Source: Anadara kagoshimensis (Eukaryota > Mollusca > Bivalvia > Arcoida > Arcidae). From it: DNA of 64,000 nucleotides. The notes under the pieces are model-generated. The model worked only from the letters and a program-made list of their open reading frames with translations. It was not told the origin of the DNA and did not search any database. How positions within the stretch are numbered: the stretch's first letter is position 1; every line of letters starts with the position of its first letter. The stretch is taken from assembly GCA_021292105.1 (NCBI GenBank), contig CM037871.1:21758057-21822056 (forward strand), read 5' to 3'. The position numbers and the translations under genes are program-made. Shown here in pieces: positions 59,101-64,000 of the stretch.

Positions 59101-62100
59101 AAGAACGTGGAAGCATGGAACGCCAAACACACAGGAGAGACACCAAACGTATCGACGGCCACAAAACCCCATTGACACACAAAACCCCTATACCATCTTC
59201 ATTTTGCGTCTACGGCACAATTTAACATTTGTTATAGCAATGACGGCATGTCTGTGAGTAATGTCACAGGGCCAGTTTCATAATCAAATTTAAAAATTAC
59301 CGATAAGTATATCTGTTCCCAGATAAACATTCTTTAAGTTGGCATTCAATTTTTGGACATAATTTAAAATCTTAATAAAATGTTTGAACGGAAAACACAG
59401 AAAAACACTAATTTTGCCGGATGTAGCTAAGCCCGTCCATGTAAAAGTTGCTTAAAATTCGCATTACGATCATGTTTTTCACTACCAGCGTCCGTGTCAA
59501 CTACAAATGCTGATGTGGATCGCGGAACTAATTTAAAAAATACCGTTAAGTATTACTTTTAAAGAATATTTATCTGGGAACAAAATGACATCAAGATCAC
59601 GATGATCGGACACAAAAAAAGTAATGTAGAGTTTTGTCGGAGCACCTACAAGTGAAAGATCCGATTCGTTGTTCCCCTTAACTCTTTTTTATATACTTAC
59701 CGGTATTTTTTTAAAATTTTATTATGAAACTGCCCCCTGTGGTTTATCCGAGCCAAAAAAAAAAAAAAAATGAAATTCGCTATTGTGTTAATTAATCATT
59801 TTGTTGAATTTTTCTTAAATAATTGTAAATTTAAGAAAGGTCGATTTGTTTTTGTTATACCTACAAGTGTACACGACCATGGGTGCATGTTATTGATGGC
59901 AAGTCCAAACTGCAAAACGTATAAAGGCAAGAAGACTGCAATCGGAACTCTCAAATAAATGTTTATTCAATTTAATAGTAGTTGTTTCCTTTTTTTGTAG
60001 ATTGGTTGGATAGCGGCACTACCAGATGTGTTTATGACCATTGTTGTTATACTTGCCGGCGCACTTATAGAAAAATTGATAAAATCTAAGACAATTACGA
60101 CAACATTTGGTAGAAAGTTTTCCGAATGTTTCGGTAAATAACACTAAAATAATAATTATATTTATTATATAAAAATCGAATTAGATCGCTGACTGATAAG
60201 TTGACAGTTGTTGCATAGAATTCTTGATACAGTAAAAGATGGAATCGGAGTGGAACACGAAAAAATGATAACAAAAACATACCATTCCACGACCCAAAGC
60301 AAAGTTAAAACGTTGAAAACTGGCAAAATCAGTTTCCAACAGGGTAGTAATGCCCGGAATTGAAATTCTATTTTCAAAGTTAGCGTAATTCGTGAAGCAG
60401 AAATGTGTATAAATTACGCAAAAATATACACCGTCCATTCCGTTTATTTCTCAATGATCGAAATGTTCAACTGTTCAATGGCTATAGCACAATTGCGTCT
60501 TGGATCATTTATGGACCTTATAAGACAGGTTTAAAGAAAGTTGCGGCTATGTAATTTAATTTAATCATCACGTACGATATTTAAAATTTTTTTTCTTCAT
60601 AAAATTCTTAATTTTCGTCAAAATCAAACTAAACCATGAATGTCACTGACTAAATTGGCAGAGGGATTTAGTGACATTATATATGGCTTGGAAAAATAAA
60701 AATCTCGCACCGACTTTATTTACAGGTTTTGGGATAGAAGCTGGTTGTTTTATTGGTATAGGGTTTGTAACCGACACTAAAATAGCATGTATTGTACTCT
60801 GCATAGGTGTGGCATTCAGTGGATTTGCTATTTCAGGTATGTTATCAAAAATAAACATATCAATCATGTCCATATCACAATCCCCAAGCAAAGTAAAACT
60901 GACAAGTTTTAACTTAAAAACGAAACTACCTGCAAGGAGTGAAACCAGTGCACCGGAAGGGTAACCACTTCCTGTTTAGCTAGTTACATCGATGTTAATC
61001 ATAAATTCTGCTTCATGCGAATAAAGAAACAAATCAGGAAGCAATGCTGCACAGTTTGTACCCATTGATATACCGATCGTTTGGTGGAAAAATTATTTTA
61101 CCAGATTCAACAAATATGCCATTAAAACTCCGACATTCTGTTGATGGTATCTTCAGTATTGTATCAAATTTTTGTTAGTCCGTATGTTGCTTGAAGAAAC
61201 AAACAGAATTCCTGTTCAGCACTAGATATTGTACTGTGTGAATCGCCCAATGTTAAACATGCAAATACATTTCCTGTTGTTTCTTCATTACAAGTGTAGT
61301 GAAGTAATGACGTTTTACGCTCAGTCGGCTTTCCTGTCACTTATATCAAGACAGTAATTTATAATGCGGGGGAAACCGGGGCACATTGCGCAAGTAACCT
61401 ACCGTCGGCAAATGCATTGACAAATTTCCCTCACTTTAATCTGCCCATAATTGGGATTCAACCAATGCTTAGCGCTTTTGATCTCGCAAGACATCGACGC
61501 AACCCACAATTAACCAAGCAAGTTTGTCTGCAAGCAATGTACCACGACAAGCACCCAAAATTGCCTATAGTAAACGCTTTCTTTTACAAAATACCTGGCT
61601 AAAATTCTAGAAAATCAAAAGTCTGAGCTCATCATTTACATGTTTCAGAGCACTGATCCCTTCATTAATCCAGCTTTCTGTTGATAATATGCTATTCTTT
61701 TATCTCTTGCTCAGGTATTGTCTCATTTGTGTTGCATTAAATATTTTCTATTTCCACAGGTTATCAGGTAAACCCGTTAGACCTAGCACCACAGTATGCC
61801 AGTATTTTAACTGGTTTATCCAGACTTGGTAGTATCGGCGCCATTCTTAGTACATCCATTGCTGCATACATATCCGGACATTCACCGGTAAGAACTTAAT
61901 CATTTTTACTTCAAATTAAGAGGGGTATTTAGAAGTCACCATGTCTGTTTGTCTGTCCGGCAGTCTCAAAACCGTGTCGCCACTATAGTTTTCCCGGTCT
62001 ATGAATGGATTTTGATCACACTAAATACAAATGTAATCCAACATAAGTCATTGTCGTAAACCAAATTCAGGAACATTGGTCAAATGTCAAGGTCACAAGG

Positions 62101-62717
62101 TCATTCTATAAGTCAATTCGTCTGGCTGTCCTTGACCTTCCCACTATCATTTCAATTCCATTGGATGCTGAAAACTGTCTAGTGTAAAGCTAATGTTACA
62201 AGGGAGATTGAATTCATGTTTTTCAGTTTCCATGCAAGAACCAGGAAGTGACCCCAATGTTCTTTGGTAAAATTTTTTGCAGAAATAAGGTAGATGCATC
62301 CAGCATTACAACATTGAGAGCTGATGATGGCAAATGTTTGTAAACATCAAAAATAATGAAATTACTGGAATGTCAATAAATGACCGACTAATTAAATGAG
62401 GACCTGTAGTATAATTTCAATAACATATTTAAATTGAGTTAAACATAATCATACAATTGTGGTTTTATCTATATTAACAGACAATAGAAAGTTGGCACAA
62501 AATCTTTCTGATTGCTGGAGCAGTTCATATGGGTGGAGTTGTGTATTATGGAATATTTGCTTCTGGTGAAAAACAGTCCTGGGCAGAACCTAGAGAAAGG
62601 CAGCCACTACTAGATTCAGCTCAACATGAAGATGATAAACAAGATTTATTTATGCAATCTGTCATGCTGGATGAAGAGAGTACAGAAAAATGGATCTTTG
62701 TGACAATAGATGCTTAG
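48923..62717 (+). CDS. SLC17 family anion transporter, sialin-like, complete, 11 exons, 492 aa
   Basis: Major-facilitator organic-anion/sugar-acid transporter, by family in lysosomal, vesicular or plasma membrane. Coding exons: 48923-49069, 50065-50207, 54653-54767, 55333-55420, 55915-56001, 56706-56845, 57567-57716, 60001-60133, 60726-60836, 61760-61887, 62481-62717; all GT-AG and in phase. The start is set by an in-frame TGA at 48911 and A at -3. Length is close to sialin (about 495). Family marks: RRY before TM1, TM1 arginine R24, sequons N38 and N53 in the first luminal loop, DWSSE, TQVPGG (82-87), GVVEGCSVPA with [24 protein letters not shown], and [10 protein letters not shown] before the C-terminal tail. 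The cytosolic N-terminus is only a few residues long; a dileucine motif ERQPLL sits at 453-458 in the C-terminal tail. Substrate is not decidable from sequence alone. Confidence 0.93.
49296..49511 (+). repeat. Three tandem ~70-76-bp units
   Basis: Units carry 'gcggtgctagtgtcaac', 'gggcaaactaggct' and TCGATGTGTCAATGAATAGC, in SLC17 intron 1. Confidence 0.85.
51361..51392 (+). repeat. (AATA)n microsatellite
   Basis: Tetranucleotide run in SLC17 intron 2. Confidence 0.85.
51945..53045 (-). repeat. Long dispersed repeat, copy III, with nested SINE
   Basis: Matches copies I and II through the minus-strand tRNA-like heads (about 52330-52460), the GACATCGGAGACTGCTCCGA block and 'gtgaacacagttccagg'. 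It is interrupted by a family A SINE at 51990-52324. Confidence 0.7.
51990..52324 (-). mobile_element. Intact tRNA-headed SINE, family A, nested in the long repeat
   Basis: On the minus strand the A box TAGCTCAGTTGGTAGAGTGC and the B box GGGTTCGATCCC are intact, followed by the family A body and tail. CCCTGAACCATAGAG before and CCCTGAATCATAGAG after form a ~15-bp target-site duplication with one difference, as expected for LINE-driven insertion. Confidence 0.85.
53066..53160 (+). repeat. (GA)n and (CA)n microsatellites
   Basis: A GA run at about 53071-53111 and a CA run at about 53130-53160, following copy III as CA repeats follow copy II. Confidence 0.9.
53640..53920 (-). repeat. Degenerate fragment of the long dispersed repeat
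   Basis: Keeps 'aagttcaaccctgaaccatag', 'attgtatgaaataggcaccagctg' and 'gaaagagtcagaaa' blocks in the same order as copies I-III. Confidence 0.5.
54089..54699 (+). repeat. 13 tandem 47-bp units of acceptor plus start of SLC17 exon 3
   Basis: Units begin at 54089 (degenerate), 54136, 54183, 54230, 54277, 54324, 54371, 54418, 54465, 54512, 54559, 54606 and 54653, exactly 47 bp apart. The last is the native exon 3 start. Most units read TTTTCAG then GATATGYGGTCTGACCATTC, then TGATAAGCAGTATATTTAT. Every unit therefore offers a pyrimidine tract, an AG and the first ~33 nt of the exon. Splicing to any earlier unit reads one unit in frame and meets TGA in the next, because 47 is not a multiple of 3. 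Confidence 0.96.
55630..55888. mobile_element. Decayed MITE of the TTTCACAATCATT family
   Basis: Starts CGGTTTCACAATTATTCTTT and ends inverted AAAGAATGATTGTGTAACTT; same size class as 39797-40056. It is in the intron before SLC17 exon 5. Confidence 0.6.
56500..56680 (+). mobile_element. Dispersed repeat containing GTAGCTAGCTAAACAGGA
   Basis: Second sense copy of the family at 41738; it ends just before the acceptor of SLC17 exon 6 (56705). Confidence 0.65.
57783..57996 (+). mobile_element. Family A SINE with damaged A box and internal deletion
   Basis: Keeps the B box GTGGGTTCGATCCCCGGTC and the tail GATATAAGTGAAATATTCTT. The A-box region is lost and about 100 bp of body is missing. It is in SLC17 intron 7. 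Confidence 0.7.
58915..59110 (-). mobile_element. Dispersed repeat containing GTAGCTAGCTAAACAGGA, inverted
   Basis: Reads TCCTGTTTAGCTAGCTAC on +, with 'aatcacaacacagaagcaaag' at the other end. Confidence 0.65.
59269..59738. mobile_element. ~470-bp MITE with GGGCCAGTTTCATAATCA-type ends
   Basis: The left end GGGCCAGTTTCATAATCA and right end TTATGAAACTGCCCC are inverted. It is larger than 39797-40056 but similar at the tips. Confidence 0.55.
60845..60995 (-). mobile_element. Dispersed repeat of the AGCTAGCTAAACAGGA family, diverged
   Basis: The + strand reads 'ggaagggtaaccacttcctgtttagctag' in two blocks. It starts within 10 bp of the donor of SLC17 exon 9. Confidence 0.55.
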
Positions 62718-62773
62718 AAACAATTTGGGGGAACAACTTTAAATATTTAAAATCAAATGAAAAAGACTTAATA

Positions 62774-62814
<41 letters not shown>

Positions 62815-63685
62815 GTGGGATGGGTGGGTGGGGAGTGCTGAGGTCTGAATCAATTGAGATGAAATTTTAAAAGCTTTTGAATTAAATGAAAGCAGGACAC
62901 TACACTACAATTTTTTGGTTTTAAGAAAAAAAAATCACACCATTTTGTTTGAGGGATAAATTTGTGATTTGTGATTACCGTTTTAGGTAATACAATGTAT
63001 ATAATATGCCATATACATGTAACTTGGTGGGTGAAGTATATTTGAACTTGTCTAAACATGGTAATAGATACAGGGTGAAATACATTTGAACTTGTCCAAG
63101 CTGAACACCTTCTGAATCCAAGACCATAGATTTGGTCTGAATGACATAGGTTTTTATTACAAACAGTTACAGGTTAATTTATTGACATATTATAATTGTT
63201 TGTCCTTAAAAAACTAGTTCAGTTTAGGCACATGTCCCTTTTATACAGGTTTCACTGTATTACTAAGATACTTAATTTAATTAATTTTAGACACATTTTT
63301 GTGTTTTTAAGTTTTCCTTTTATGAAAAATAGCTTCCAGTCAAATCTTACCACCGATGTTTGGACTTTTAGTATTTCGAAGCATAAATTTTGTTCTATAG
63401 GTTACTCAAAATCTGAAAGCAGTGTTTATAAACACAGTCAATCCTAAACTTCATGAACATGTATAACCATATGTCATAACTTCTCCGCTTTGTTTTAACC
63501 ACCTTTATTTAAAATGCGCTTGTAAACATTGCCATCAGATTTTGAATGACATAGTAGATTTTAACTATGTACATGTATATATGCAAATATTTAAATATTT
63601 ACACTATTTTGTAAGATATCCAAGCCCTTTCAGTGTCAGTGTTTGTAGAATTGGGTGTTGATTTTCATTGGTTTCTGTGCATGTA
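62718..63685 (+). other. SLC17 3' UTR/flank
   Basis: Holds a (GT)n(GA)n microsatellite at about 62774-62815 and an ATTAAA at 62881-62886, a possible weak polyadenylation signal. No AATAAA is seen near the stop and no further gene. Confidence 0.4.
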
Positions 63686-63966
63686 CAGTGGCGGATTTAG
63701 GGGGGGGGGGGGTTGCAACCCCCCTCGTTGAAAAAATTAAAAAGAGAGAGAGAGAGAGATATTGACTGATTAAAAATTATTTTCTTGGCCCCCATCGGGG
63801 CTCTGCCCTAGACCCCTAGTCTCTGGAGCTCGCACCTAGCATTGATAAAATGCTTACCCTCCCTTTCAAAAAAACCTGGATAATTCTCAAACTCCCCCCC
63901 CTTTAAAAATACTGGATAATCCTCAACTCCCCCCCCCCTTTAAAAAAAATCCTGGATCCGCCCCTG
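63686..63966. mobile_element. hAT-like MITE with CAGTGGCGGAT ends
   Basis: CAGTGGCGGATTTAGGGGG at the left and GGATCCGCCCCTG at the right are inverted, the tip typical of widespread metazoan hAT MITEs. The interior has G/C homopolymers and a short GA run. An 8-bp target duplication is not clear. Confidence 0.7.
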
Positions 63967-64000
63967 ATGTGAGTACATTGCAACCAATCAGTTGTTGGGA

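Noticed and set aside
59770..59958. 62-codon + frame before SLC17 exon 8
   Set aside because: The intron/exon model with the acceptor at 60000 explains the region; the frame has no family similarity or splice sites.

Overview
The window is animal nuclear DNA. It is AT-rich, intron-dense with canonical GT-AG introns mostly of 0.3-1.5 kb, and full of short non-autonomous mobile elements and simple repeats. A metazoan KCBP-type kinesin, tRNA-headed SINEs and repeat families of a kind I associate with bivalves point to a marine bivalve mollusc. The lineage call is inference; no species is claimed.

Layout. (1) 190-20396, + strand: the 3' part of a C-terminal-motor kinesin (kinesin-14, KCBP type). 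It has 26 coding exons (about 1,091 residues); the 5' end lies outside the window. (2) 20397-27976: kinesin 3' flank and intergenic DNA, dominated by a composite repeat (22414-24367) with an internal 145-bp array. (3) 27977-38791, - strand: a complete 7-exon fructose-1,6-bisphosphatase of 339 residues. Its introns hold an array of duplicated exon-6 ends, a 1,024-bp MITE-like element, a 1,315-bp foldback element and a 57-bp minisatellite. (4) 38792-48922: intergenic DNA with MITEs, duplicated ~1-kb repeat units and CA, 22-bp and 51-bp arrays. (5) 48923-62717, + strand: a complete 11-exon SLC17/sialin-like transporter of 492 residues. (6) 62718-64000: 3' flank ending in a hAT-like MITE.

The three genes have no shared pathway: minus-end microtubule motor, gluconeogenesis, and an anion transporter probably of lysosomes or vesicles. 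They sit as a convergent pair followed by a divergent pair.

The most unusual observation is that all three genes carry tandem duplications that straddle a splice junction. These are 13 units of exactly 47 bp (acceptor plus exon start) in the SLC17 gene, 8 units of exactly 121 bp (exon end plus donor) in the FBPase gene, and 2 units of 143 bp (exon end plus donor) in the kinesin gene. In each case the gene model works only if the native copy of the site is used, because nearby copies shift the frame or run into stops.
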